DNA of 39,868 nt from CAZKTF01 sp964555565. Lineage in GTDB: Bacteria; Planctomycetota; JAJSAM01; JAKLKS01. The stretch lies in assembly GCA_964555565.1 (NCBI GenBank), contig CAZKTF010000005.1, positions 1 through 39,868 on the forward strand, in the 5' to 3' direction. Each line of letters begins with the position of its first letter. The stretch's first letter is position 1. Under the pieces are notes generated by a model, which saw only the letters and a program-made list of their open reading frames with translations, searched no databases and was not told where the DNA came from. Below, piece by piece: positions 1-7,460 of the stretch. A program made the position numbers and the translations under genes.

Positions 1-2
1 CG

Positions 3-2024
3 CCCGTCGCGGTCGCGGACCTCGCGCCGGAGCCCGTCGCGGCGGCGGGCCCCGCGCCGGAGCCCGTCCCGATCGCGGGTCCCGGGGCCTCGTCCGCGCT
101 CTTCGGTCCCGCCTACGACGAGGCCCTGGCCGCCGTGGGGCTCGACCGGCGCACGGCCCGCTGCTCCCCGAACGAGATGGCGCTTTACGGGGTGGGGGAG
201 TTCCGGCTTCCCCTCTTCGAGGCCATCGAGGCGGACCCGACGCTCGCCGACCGCGTCTCCTCGACCTTCCGCGACGCGGTGGTGGCCTCCGCCCCGGCGC
301 TCGAACCGCTCGGCTCCTTCGCCTTCTCCCGCGCCGGGGCCATCGTGCGGAAGACCCTCCTCGGGGACCCGCTCGAGAAGGAGGAGAAGGCGGCGCGGGA
401 GCCGGGGGCACTCGGGAAGGCGCTCCAGGACAGCGGGGCGACGGAGGTCCCGGACCTGGCGGAGGTGCCGCCGGAGGTCGCCGCGGCGGCGGCCCTCGTC
501 GTCCGGGCCGCAATGCGCGCCTACCCGGTGTCACGACTCTTGAGGGAGCTCGCCGACGCCGGGTCGGCGGCGCTGGACGCCCCGGGCGCCTCCCTCCTCC
601 TCGCCCCGGACGACGAGGACGACGCGAGCCGCGCGGCCTTCGAGGAACGGGCGCGGAAGACCGACCTCCGCGCGCTCGCCGCGGGCGCCGCGCTCGTCCA
701 CCTGGCGGTCGATCGGGCGGCGGAGCGGCTCGGGAAGGCGGCCGCGGGAGCGGGGGCCTTCGAGGTCCGATGCAAGACCGTGCGCGGGATCGTCCTCCTC
801 CGCGGCACGGGCCGGGACGACGCGGACGGCCCCGGGGAGAAGGGCCCGTTCCTCCTGCGGGTGGACCTCGGGGGGAACGACCGCTACCTCGCGGGCGCAG
901 CCACGGGCCCGCTCTGTCCGGTCTCCGTCCTCATCGACGTCGGCGGCGACGACGTCTACGACGCCCCGGAGAACGAGGCGGCCTTCGGCGCCGGGGCCTT
1001 CGGGATCGGGGTCTGCGTGGACCTTTCCGGGAACGACCGCTACGCGCTCCACGGCCCGAAGTCCTTCGGCCTCGGCTGCGGGGTCTTCGGCGCGGGGGCG
1101 CTCCTCGACCGCGCGGGCGACGACGTCTACGAGGGGGACCGGCTCTGCATGGGGGCGGGGGTGTGCGGAATCGGGGTCCTCGCCGACCTCGGCGGGAAGG
1201 ACCGCTACCGGGCCTGGCAGTACGCGCAGGGCTTCGGGTTCGTGCGGGGGTGCGGGGTGCTGGCCGACCTCGGGGGGGACGACGCCTACGAGGCGGTGGA
1301 CGGGCCCGACCCGGAGACGGGCAAGGCGCGCTACCCCTCGGCCCAGTCCAAGGACCACAACTCGAACCTCTGCCAGGGGTTCGGCTTCGGCGTGCGGGCG
1401 GACTACCTGGACGGGCACTCCCTCGCCGGCGGGGTCGGCCTCCTCGTGGACGCCCACGGGAACGACACCTACCGCTGCGGGGTCTTCGGGCAGGGGGCCG
1501 GGTACTGGATGGGCGTGGGGATGCTCCTCGACGGGGACGGGGACGACCGGTACGCGGGCGGCTGGTACGTCCAGGGGGCCTCGGCCCACTACGCCGTGGG
1601 GGTGCTCGAGGACGCCGCGGGGAACGACGCCTACGAGGCCACGATGAACATGGCCCAGGGGGCCGGGCACGACTTCTCGGTGGGGGTCCTCCTCGACCGC
1701 GGCGGGGACGACGCGCACCGCGCGCCCAACCTCTCCCTGGGGGCCGGCAACGACAACGGGGTCGGGTTCTTCGTGGACGCGGGGGGGGACGACTCCTACG
1801 AGGCTGCGGGCGCGACGCTCGGCGGGGCGAACCTGGCGATCCCGCCGGAGACCCCCTCGCTCCGCCACGGGGCGCTCACGCTCGGGGTCTTCCTCGACCT
1901 CGGCGGGACCGACCGGTACGGGGCGGGCCTCGACTTCGCAGGCGACGGGAAGCGCTGGACGCTCCGCGAGCGCCGGGAACTCCCGAAGGGGGACGACCTC
2001 CGGGGGGTCGGCGTGGACAGGTAG
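3..2024 (+). CDS. Repeat protein with DxGGxDxY motifs (5' end cut by window)
   Basis: The reading frame is open from the window edge, so the gene starts upstream; 673 codons are visible. The first 35 residues are an Ala/Pro linker with a duplicated APEPV unit. A mainly helical region follows (to about residue 285). Then come twelve copies of a short motif of the form D-x-G-G-x-D-x-Y (for example DLGGNDRY, DVGGDDVY, DAHGNDTY), spaced about 26-45 residues apart. Between the motifs are glycine-rich segments such as QGFGFGV and GAGAFGIGV. The pattern resembles a repetitive beta-solenoid, and the Asp/Asn-rich turns could bind Ca2+; both points are inference. No enzymatic motif is seen. The signal peptide, if any, lies outside the window. 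The stop codon TAG lies inside the left end of the inverted-repeat element at 2021-2141. I do not recognise a named family. Confidence 0.85.
   Translation, partial: PVAVADLAPEPVAAAGPAPEPVPIAGPGASSALFGPAYDEALAAVGLDRRTARCSPNEMALYGVGEFRLPLFEAIEADPTLADRVSSTFRDAVVASAPALEPLGSFAFSRAGAIVRKTLLGDPLEKEEKAAREPGALGKALQDSGATEVPDLAEVPPEVAAAAALVVRAAMRAYPVSRLLRELADAGSAALDAPGASLLLAPDDEDDASRAAFEERARKTDLRALAAGAALVHLAVDRAAERLGKAAAGAGAFEVRCKTVRGIVLLRGTGRDDADGPGEKGPFLLRVDLGGNDRYLAGAATGPLCPVSVLIDVGGDDVYDAPENEAAFGAGAFGIGVCVDLSGNDRYALHGPKSFGLGCGVFGAGALLDRAGDDVYEGDRLCMGAGVCGIGVLADLGGKDRYRAWQYAQGFGFVRGCGVLADLGGDDAYEAVDGPDPETGKARYPSAQSKDHNSNLCQGFGFGVRADYLDGHSLAGGVGLLVDAHGNDTYRCGVFGQGAGYWMGVGMLLDGDGDDRYAGGWYVQGASAHYAVGVLEDAAGNDAYEATMNMAQGAGHDFSVGVLLDRGGDDAHRAPNLSLGAGNDNGVGFFVDAGGDDSYEAAGATLGGANLAIPPETPSLRHGALTLGVFLDLGGTDRYGAGLDFAGDGKRWTLRERRELPKGDDLRGVGVDR
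864..1919 (+). repeat. Twelve-copy DxGGxDxY protein repeat region
   Basis: Within the first gene, the codons for Asp-x-Gly/Ser-Gly-x-Asp-x-Tyr recur twelve times, on average every 31 codons. The one long interruption, between copies six and seven, is an insert around the sequence PETGKARYPSAQ. Copy ten ends in His instead of Tyr (DRGGDDAH). The repeats are diverged at DNA level, so they are old and not a recent tandem expansion. Confidence 0.85.
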
Positions 2025-2141
2025 GGGGAGGCAGCCCCCCGCTTCGCCACGGCAGAGGCGGGTAGGGGTAGGGGCAGGGGTAAGGGCAGGGGGGCCCGGC
2101 GGGTCTCCGCCATTCCTTGCGGCCCCCCCCTCCCCCCCTAC
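2021..2141. repeat. Intergenic inverted-repeat element with GTAGGGGG / CCCCCTAC ends and G-run core
   Basis: The left end GTAGGGGGAGG (2021-2031) and the right end CCTCCCCCCCTAC (2129-2141) are near-perfect inverted copies. The left end overlaps the stop codon of the preceding gene. The core holds six G-runs (2060-2094) separated by TA, CA or TAA. The right end runs on as CAATG, giving the same CCCCTACAATG junction found after the second such element (3088-3163). I see no coding potential here. Confidence 0.55.
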
Positions 2142-2144
2142 AAT
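2117..2144 (+). promoter_or_regulatory. Candidate sigma70-type promoter for rplM-rpsI
   Basis: TTGCGG (2117-2122) and TACAAT (2139-2144) are separated by 16 bases. A start about 7 bases later would give a leader of roughly 50 bases before the rplM start. The -10 hexamer sits at the end of the inverted-repeat element, so the match may partly reflect that repeat. Prediction by eye only. Confidence 0.35.
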
Positions 2145-2199
2145 GCGCCGTTCCCCCGTGGGGCACAGCGGGGAATCCCGGGCGACAGGAGCCGTACCG

Positions 2200-2631
2200 A
2201 TGCGCACCATGTCGATCAAGGCCTCCGACGTGACCCGCCGCTGGCACCTCGTGGACGCGGAGGGGAAGGTCCTCGGCCGCCTCGCGAGCCGCGTGGCGCG
2301 CGTCCTCACGGGCAAGCACCGGACCGACTACACGCCCCACGTGGACTGCGGGGACTTCGTCGTGATCGTGAACGCGGCCCGGGTGAAGCTCACCGGCCGC
2401 AAGATGGACCAGAAGCAGTACTTCAAGTACTCCGACTACCCGAAGGGCCTGAAGGTCCGGACGATCCGCGAGGTCCTGGAGAAGCACCCCGGCGACGTGG
2501 TGCGCCTCGCGATCCGCCGGATGCTCCCCAAGACCCGGCTCGGCCGGAAGATGATCCGCAAGCTCAAGGTTTACGGGGGGGCCGACCACCCGCACGCCGC
2601 GCAGCGGCCCGCGCCGCTCGTCCTGTCCTAG
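2200..2631 (+). CDS. rplM: 50S ribosomal protein L13 (uL13)
   Basis: A 143-residue protein, the usual length for bacterial L13. It carries the family signatures WHLVDAEGKVLGRLAS, the central LTGRKMDQKQYFKYS segment and the PKTRLGRKM region before a KVYGGADHPH tail. It is a structural protein of the large subunit, binding 23S rRNA early in assembly. The start at 2200 is chosen because AGGA (2187-2190) lies 9 bases upstream. A second ATG follows three codons later (2209), and an upstream in-frame ATG at 2143 would add residues unlike L13. rpsI follows 23 bases downstream, the widely conserved rplM-rpsI pair. Confidence 0.97.
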   Translation: MRTMSIKASDVTRRWHLVDAEGKVLGRLASRVARVLTGKHRTDYTPHVDCGDFVVIVNAARVKLTGRKMDQKQYFKYSDYPKGLKVRTIREVLEKHPGDVVRLAIRRMLPKTRLGRKMIRKLKVYGGADHPHAAQRPAPLVLS

Positions 2632-2654
2632 CGCGAACGACCGAGGAGGCGACC

Positions 2655-3059
2655 GTGGCCGAGGCGAAGGCCGTCCAGGAAGTGCGGGGCACCGGGAGGC
2701 GGAAGACCTCCGTGGCGCAGGTCCGCGTGCGCCCGGGGACGGGCCAGCTCGTCGTGAACGGCCACCCGATGCTGGAGTACTTCACCCGGCTCGACGACCG
2801 CGTCGCCGTGCAGGCGGCGCTCAAGGTCGTGAGCGCGGGGGACCGCTACGACGTCATCGCCAGCGTGAAGGGCGGGGGCCCCACGGGCCAGGCCGGGGCG
2901 ATCGCCATGGGCCTCGCCCGCTCGCTGCGCAAGTGCGAGGCCACCTTCGAGGACCCGCTGCGCCTCTCGGGCCTCCTCACCCGCGACAGCCGGATGAAGG
3001 AGCGCAAGAAGTACGGCCGCCGCGGCGCCCGGCGCGGGTTCCAGTTCAGCAAGCGGTAG
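2655..3059 (+). CDS. rpsI: 30S ribosomal protein S9 (uS9)
   Basis: A 134-residue protein with a GTG start preceded by GAGGAGG (2643-2649). It has the S9 signatures GTGRRKTSVAQVRVRPG near the N-terminus and GGGPTGQAGAIAMGLAR in the middle. The basic C-terminal tail ends RRGARRGFQFSKR; in S9 the tail end reaches the P-site tRNA anticodon. It is cotranscribed with rplM. The last codons and stop lie in the left arm of a 20-bp hairpin (3044-3086), so any mRNA fold there involves coding sequence. Confidence 0.97.
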   Translation: MAEAKAVQEVRGTGRRKTSVAQVRVRPGTGQLVVNGHPMLEYFTRLDDRVAVQAALKVVSAGDRYDVIASVKGGGPTGQAGAIAMGLARSLRKCEATFEDPLRLSGLLTRDSRMKERKKYGRRGARRGFQFSKR

Positions 3060-3086
3060 TCGCTTCGCGATTACCGCTTGCTGAAC
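3044..3086 (+). terminator. 20-bp hairpin over the rpsI stop codon
   Basis: Arms 3044-3063 and 3067-3086 are exact inverted copies except for one G.T pair, with a 3-base loop TTC. The hairpin begins inside the last codons of rpsI. No U-run follows, so this is not a textbook intrinsic terminator. It could end transcription of the ribosomal operon or protect the mRNA 3' end. Confidence 0.6.
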
Positions 3087-3087
3087 C

Positions 3088-3160
3088 GTAGGGGCGGGGT
3101 TTAGCCCGCCCGCCTTGGACGTATCTCTCGAACGGCGGGCGGCCCGAGGGTCGCCCCTAC
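3088..3160. repeat. Fold-back intergenic element, GTAGGGGCG / CGCCCCTAC ends
   Basis: Outer arms GTAGGGGCG (3088-3096) and CGCCCCTAC (3152-3160) are perfect inverted copies. Inner arms CCGCCCGCC (3106-3114) and GGCGGGCGG (3134-3142) are also perfect. Between the inner arms is a relatively AT-richer loop (TTGGACGTATCTCTCGAAC). The right end is followed by AATG, as in the element at 2021-2141. The design is that of a small non-coding interspersed element; it starts one base after the rpsI hairpin. Confidence 0.65.
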
Positions 3161-3190
3161 AATGGTGGCTCCTCCACGGAAGGAGGGACG

Positions 3191-5011
3191 ATGGCCCCGC
3201 GCGCGGCGCATGCGATCCTCCTCGGCGCGGCGCTCGCCGCCGCGCCCGGCCCCGCGGCCGGCGACGACGCGGCCGCGCTGCGCGAGGACCTCTCGACGCT
3301 GGTCCGGATCGCGCAGGGGGGGATCGGCGAGCACGACGGTCCCTCGCCCACCCTCCTGGCCGAGCGCCTCCTGAAGCCCGGGGAGGCGAAGCTCCGCCCG
3401 GTCCTCCAGGAGGCCTGGACCCTCGCCGGGAAGAAGGGCTCACGGGCGCAGGACCGGGAGGTCGCGCTCCACCGGGTGATCCGCTACCTCTACGGCCTCG
3501 ACGCGCCGCCGGCGGGGCCGGACAAGGACAAGGTCTCCTTCGGCGGGACCGTGGGGACGGTGACCGAGGTCGAGGGGGTCGTGGTCGTCCGCTACGGCGG
3601 CACCGGGGAGCGCGGCAAGGTGTACGGCGAGCCCGGCTGGGACCGCGACGACCCGAAGACGCGCCCCCCCTTCGAGGCCGTCGTGAAGGGGGGCAGGCTC
3701 CGGAAGCCCCCGCGCCCGGCGGCGTCGAAACTCCTCGCGCTGGTCGAGCAGAAGAAGTTCGAGGGCCTGGCGGAGGAACCGCGGGCCTCCGTGGCCATGG
3801 CGGTCGGGGAGGCCTGCGGGCGGGACTCGCAGGCGACGCCGCGGTTCCTGCGTCTCTGCGAGGAGGACCCGACGAACCCCTTCCTCGGGGCCGCCCTCGG
3901 CTGGTGCGGGACCCGGGAGTCCGCCGCGGCCCTGCGGGCGCGGGTCGCTCCGCTGGCCGCGCGCGTGGCGCAGGGGCGCGAGGCGGCGCTCCCGCTCCTC
4001 CGCGCCGCGTGCCGGGGGCTCGCACGCACCGACCGGGCGGCGCTCGAGGAGGAGATCGGCAGGCTCACCGGGGACGAGCGGATGGCCGCGATGCGCGGCG
4101 GCGGCTACCGGGTCTCGCTTCCGATCCTCCTGCGGGCCCTGAAGGAGGCGGCGGACCCCGCGGCCAGGCGGGAGGCGCTGGCCCGGCTCCTCGACCTCGT
4201 CGGGGCCCTCCAGACCCACTTCCCCGTGCCGGACCAGCCCGCCGCCGCGGACGCCCCCGCTCTCGTCGAGGCGCTCGTCTCGGGGCTCGACCCCGCCGAC
4301 CCCGAGCTCCGCAGGGCCGTCCTCCAGGCGGCCTACGCCCTCCTGTACTGGGGGTTCCGCGACGGGACCGCGGGGGAGCACTCCTCGGGCAACGGGGTCA
4401 GCGTGGAGGGGGACGGGGAGCGCTGCGGCCCGTACCCGGACGAGGAGGCGATGCTGCGGCGCCTCCACGAAGACCTCGGGCGCGGGGACCTGGTCCTGCG
4501 CGACGTCGAGGGGGGCCTCTTCGATCCGCCGGTGCCGGAGCTCCCCGGAGACGCGGACACGCCCTGGTCCGGGATCGAGCCCGCCCTCCCGATGCGGGCG
4601 ACCGCGTCGAAGGACGCCCCGGTGCACGTCGCCGCGGAGAAGACGGAGACGGGGCTCCGCGTCACCCTCCGCAACGCGGGCCGCGCGGCCTTCTGCCTGA
4701 ACCCCGTGGCGTTCCGGTACGCCACGGCGGACTGCATCCCCCTCACGGTGAAGGGGCTCCCCGGGGGGACGAGGAAGTTCACCGACCTGCGGGTCCAGTT
4801 CGGCGCGGTCTGGGAGTGGAGGCCGAAGGCGGTCCCCGCGCGGGTCCTCGTCCTCCTCGAGCCGGGGAAGACCTGGTCCTTCGACGTCGCCCTGCGCGCG
4901 GACCACCGGGCCGTCGATCGGATCTCGGTGGAGATGTCCTCCTGGATCGGGGTGGACGGCGCGCCCCCGGCGCCGTTGCTCCGCAGACTCGGGACGGCCT
5001 GGGTCCGGTGA
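3191..5011 (+). CDS. Secreted protein of unknown function, 606 aa
   Basis: The start at 3191 has a strong AGGAGGG just upstream. Residues 1-23 form a signal peptide (APRAAHAILLGAALAAAPGP then AAG), so the protein is exported. Residues about 170-400 are Ala/Leu/Arg-rich helices with the feel of a HEAT-like repeat scaffold. The C-terminal 150 residues look beta-rich (HVAAEKTETGLRVTLRNAG onward) and may be an immunoglobulin-like domain. No catalytic motif is seen. The stop overlaps the start of the next gene (GTGA), so the two are translationally coupled. The product is not recognised; the helical-scaffold reading is inference from composition. Confidence 0.8.
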   Translation: MAPRAAHAILLGAALAAAPGPAAGDDAAALREDLSTLVRIAQGGIGEHDGPSPTLLAERLLKPGEAKLRPVLQEAWTLAGKKGSRAQDREVALHRVIRYLYGLDAPPAGPDKDKVSFGGTVGTVTEVEGVVVVRYGGTGERGKVYGEPGWDRDDPKTRPPFEAVVKGGRLRKPPRPAASKLLALVEQKKFEGLAEEPRASVAMAVGEACGRDSQATPRFLRLCEEDPTNPFLGAALGWCGTRESAAALRARVAPLAARVAQGREAALPLLRAACRGLARTDRAALEEEIGRLTGDERMAAMRGGGYRVSLPILLRALKEAADPAARREALARLLDLVGALQTHFPVPDQPAAADAPALVEALVSGLDPADPELRRAVLQAAYALLYWGFRDGTAGEHSSGNGVSVEGDGERCGPYPDEEAMLRRLHEDLGRGDLVLRDVEGGLFDPPVPELPGDADTPWSGIEPALPMRATASKDAPVHVAAEKTETGLRVTLRNAGRAAFCLNPVAFRYATADCIPLTVKGLPGGTRKFTDLRVQFGAVWEWRPKAVPARVLVLLEPGKTWSFDVALRADHRAVDRISVEMSSWIGVDGAPPAPLLRRLGTAWVR

Positions 5012-6279
5012 CGGCGCGCCCCGTCCTCCCGGCGACGCTGGCCGCGGCCTTCGTCCTGGCTCCGGCGGGCGCCGCGGCCGAGGGGGAGAAGGCGCCGCCG
5101 GAGCCGCGGGCGGTCGAGCTCAGGACCTCCGACGGCCTCCGGCTGCACGCCCTCCTGCGGGAGCCTGCGGGCGGGGGCGAGACGAAGGCCGCCGTGGTCG
5201 CCCTCCACGGGGCGAAGGAGGACCTGGCGGCCTGGGCGCCCGCCGCGGACCTCCTCGTCGCCCACGGGGTCACGGTCCTCGCCGTGGACCTCCGGGGCCA
5301 CGGGGGGAGCCGGAAGCAGGGGGAGGAGGACCTGGGACCGAGGGCCGAGGCCGGCGACCCGGCGCTCTGGGCGGCGGTCCCGAACGACGCGGCGGCGGCC
5401 CTCCTGTACGTGCGCGGGACGGTGCTGGCGGACGCGAAGCGGATCGGGCTCGCCGGGATCGGGGCGGGGGCCGCGGTGGCGCTGGTGGCCGCGGAGAAGG
5501 ACACGAAGGTCCGCGCCCTCGCGTGCGTGACCCCTTCCCCCGGGGCCTTCGGCCTGGCGGGCGGCTCGGCGGCCGTCCGCTGGGACGGGCGGCCGCTGGG
5601 GGCGATCCTCCGCGCGGCGGACCAGAGGGGGGACGCGGCGGCGATGCTGCGGGCCCTGGAGAAGCAGCCCCGCGCCGAGGCGATCCTCCTCCCGGGCCCG
5701 TCCCTCCAGGGGGCGGAGTTCCTCGCGAAGGCCGAGGGGGCCGCGGCCGAGGTGGCGCAGTTCTTCCTGGGCTGGTTCGACCGGCCGGTCCTGACCGGGA
5801 AGGGCGAGGACGGGGTCCGCCGCGGCGGCGGGATCTTCATCTCGGGATCCGGGTCCTCGGCGGGCTGCCGCGCGGGGGGGGTCCTGCTCGGGGGCTACCT
5901 CGCCCCGGGGCGCATCGACGGGCTCTCCGTCCTGGCCGACCCCGACCCCGCGGCCCGGAAGCTCACGACGGCGAGCCGCCGGATCTCCGTTCTCCCCGGG
6001 AAGGGGAAGACGCAGGTGCTCTCAGTGACGGTGGAGCGGTGGACGGGGACCGGGTGGAAGGCGGACCCCCCGATCAGCCTGCCCGAGGCCGGCGCCTTCG
6101 TCGTGGAGGGGAAGACGACCTTCTACGAGGTCTGGCTCCCCCCGCGGGTCCTGGGGGCGCGCCCCTTCACCCGGGTGGCCTTCGACGCGGTGCGGATCGT
6201 GGAAGGCCGCCCCCGGCGGGACGAGGACTCCCCGGACCCGGCGAACCCCTCCGCGTGGCAGAAGCTGGACCTGCGCTGA
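5008..6279 (+). CDS. Secreted alpha/beta-hydrolase-like protein lacking catalytic Ser and His
   Basis: 423 residues from a GTG start that overlaps the previous stop by four bases. Residues 1-24 are a signal peptide ending GAAAEG. The hydrolase fold is clear: VVALHGAKED near residue 63, then VDLRGHGGS (93-101), then the nucleophile-elbow strand RIGLAGIGAG. In a working enzyme the elbow reads G-x-S-x-G; here it is G150-I-G152-A-G154, so the nucleophile is Gly. Where the paralogue at 26836-28065 has the catalytic His in KEIHGARMF, this protein has PSLQGAEFL. The C-terminal 170 residues form a beta-rich domain also matching that paralogue. Probably a binding or structural pseudo-enzyme. It converges on rimK with a 9-base gap. 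Confidence 0.85.
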   Translation: MTARPVLPATLAAAFVLAPAGAAAEGEKAPPEPRAVELRTSDGLRLHALLREPAGGGETKAAVVALHGAKEDLAAWAPAADLLVAHGVTVLAVDLRGHGGSRKQGEEDLGPRAEAGDPALWAAVPNDAAAALLYVRGTVLADAKRIGLAGIGAGAAVALVAAEKDTKVRALACVTPSPGAFGLAGGSAAVRWDGRPLGAILRAADQRGDAAAMLRALEKQPRAEAILLPGPSLQGAEFLAKAEGAAAEVAQFFLGWFDRPVLTGKGEDGVRRGGGIFISGSGSSAGCRAGGVLLGGYLAPGRIDGLSVLADPDPAARKLTTASRRISVLPGKGKTQVLSVTVERWTGTGWKADPPISLPEAGAFVVEGKTTFYEVWLPPRVLGARPFTRVAFDAVRIVEGRPRRDEDSPDPANPSAWQKLDLR

Positions 6280-6288
6280 GGCGCGCGG

Positions 6289-7191
6289 TCACGCCGGAGC
6301 GGCCTTCGCCCGCGCCGCGAACCCCTTCGCGTAGCGGATGATCGCCGCGGCCACGTCCACGCCCGTGGCGGCCTCGATCCCCTCCATGCCCGGGGAGACG
6401 TTTACCTCGGTCACGAGCGGCCCGTCGGCGCTCTCGAGCATGTCCACGCCGGAGACGTGGAGGCCGATGGCGCGCGTGGCCTCGAGCGCGACGCGGGTGA
6501 TCTCCGGCGTCGGCTCCACCTTCTCGCCGCGCCCGCCGCGGTGGATGTTCGAGCGGAAGGAGCCCGCCTTGGCCACCCGCCGCATGCAGGCGACGATGGC
6601 GTCCCCGCAGACGATGGCGCGGACGTCGCGCCCCCTCGACTCCGCGATGAACTTCTGCACGAGGATGTTCTGCCCGAGGCCCCACATCGCGTCGAGGATC
6701 GCCTCGGCCGAGGTGATCGACTCCGCGATCATGACGCCGACCCCCTGGGTGCCCTGGAGGAGCTTGAGGACGACGGGGGGGCCGCCGAGCTGCCCGATGG
6801 CCCACTCCACGCTGTCGGGGTGGCGGGCCATGAGCGTGGGGGGGACGGGGACGCCGTGGGCGGCCAGGACCTGGAGGCTCCGGAGCTTGTCCCGGGCCCG
6901 GTAGACCGCCGAGGAGGAGTTGAGCGTCGGGATCCCCATGAGCTCGAACTGGTGGAGCGCCGCGATCCCGTACTCGGTGATGGTGGTCCCGATGCGCGGG
7001 ATGACCACGTCCACGGGCTCCACGGGGTGGGCCCCGCGGTGGATGGAGGGCTTCCCGCCGGCGGGGAGCACCAGGACCAGCTCCAGGGGGTCCACGACCG
7101 TGACGTCCACCCCCTCCACCTCGCACGCCTCGACCAGGCGGCGGGTGGAGTAGAGGCCGATGTTGCGGGACAGGATGAGCGCCTGCGTCAT
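6289..7191 (-). CDS. rimK: RimK-type ATP-grasp glutamate ligase
   Basis: 300 residues, the same length as E. coli RimK. The N-terminal pre-ATP-grasp domain (LILSRNIGLYSTRRLVEA) and the central VIPRIGTTITEYGIAALHQFE region match the family. The ATP-grasp core includes DKLRSLQVLAAHGVPVPPT, VLKLLQGTQGVGVMIAES, a VQKFI hinge, GRDVRAIVCGD and EVNVSPGMEGIE for metal binding. RimK adds glutamates to the C-terminus of ribosomal protein S6; relatives (LysX, MptN and others) ligate amino acids to different carriers, so the exact substrate is not proven. The ATG at 7191 is preferred because family similarity begins there, although AGGGAG lies rather far upstream. It is transcribed alone on the minus strand. 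Confidence 0.9.
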   Translation of the reverse strand: MTQALILSRNIGLYSTRRLVEACEVEGVDVTVVDPLELVLVLPAGGKPSIHRGAHPVEPVDVVIPRIGTTITEYGIAALHQFELMGIPTLNSSSAVYRARDKLRSLQVLAAHGVPVPPTLMARHPDSVEWAIGQLGGPPVVLKLLQGTQGVGVMIAESITSAEAILDAMWGLGQNILVQKFIAESRGRDVRAIVCGDAIVACMRRVAKAGSFRSNIHRGGRGEKVEPTPEITRVALEATRAIGLHVSGVDMLESADGPLVTEVNVSPGMEGIEAATGVDVAAAIIRYAKGFAARAKAAPA

Positions 7192-7318
7192 GCTTCGGGG
7201 GGGGGCTCCCTGGCCCGGCCGAGTGGCCACCCGGAGGCTACCCCTCCCGGGGGGGCGGTGGAGGGAAAAACCCCTAGGGAGGAGGCGGGGATCCTCCGTG
7301 CTTCCCACGGGCCGGAAC

Positions 7319-7407
7319 GGCGGGTAGGGGCATGGGCACGGGGAGGGGCAGGGAAGCCCACGCGCGCCTCCCTCCCGTACCCCTCCCCGGACCCCCACCC
7401 GCCTCTC
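7319..7407. repeat. Imperfect inverted repeat with G-run and C-run arms
   Basis: This lies in the 269-base divergent gap (7192-7460) between rimK and yebC. The left arm starts GGCGGGTAGGGG with six G-runs (7322-7353). The right arm (about 7370-7407) is C-rich, and its complement begins GAGGCGGGTGGGGG. The arms match each other imperfectly over about 30 bases and resemble the G-run core at 2056-2094. No coding capacity is seen. The rest of the gap holds a CCCTAGGG site near 7271 and no convincing promoter. Confidence 0.45.
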
Positions 7408-7460
7408 GCCTCTCGGAAGGAAGAGCCGTCCCGGGCGCGGCGCGCGGTAGGAATGGGGCC

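Noticed and set aside
3115..5007. Upstream in-frame extension of the pseudo-hydrolase gene
   Set aside because: It overlaps the signal-peptide protein at 3191-5011 in another frame and is Arg/Gly/Pro nonsense. The GTG at 5008 begins a good signal peptide.
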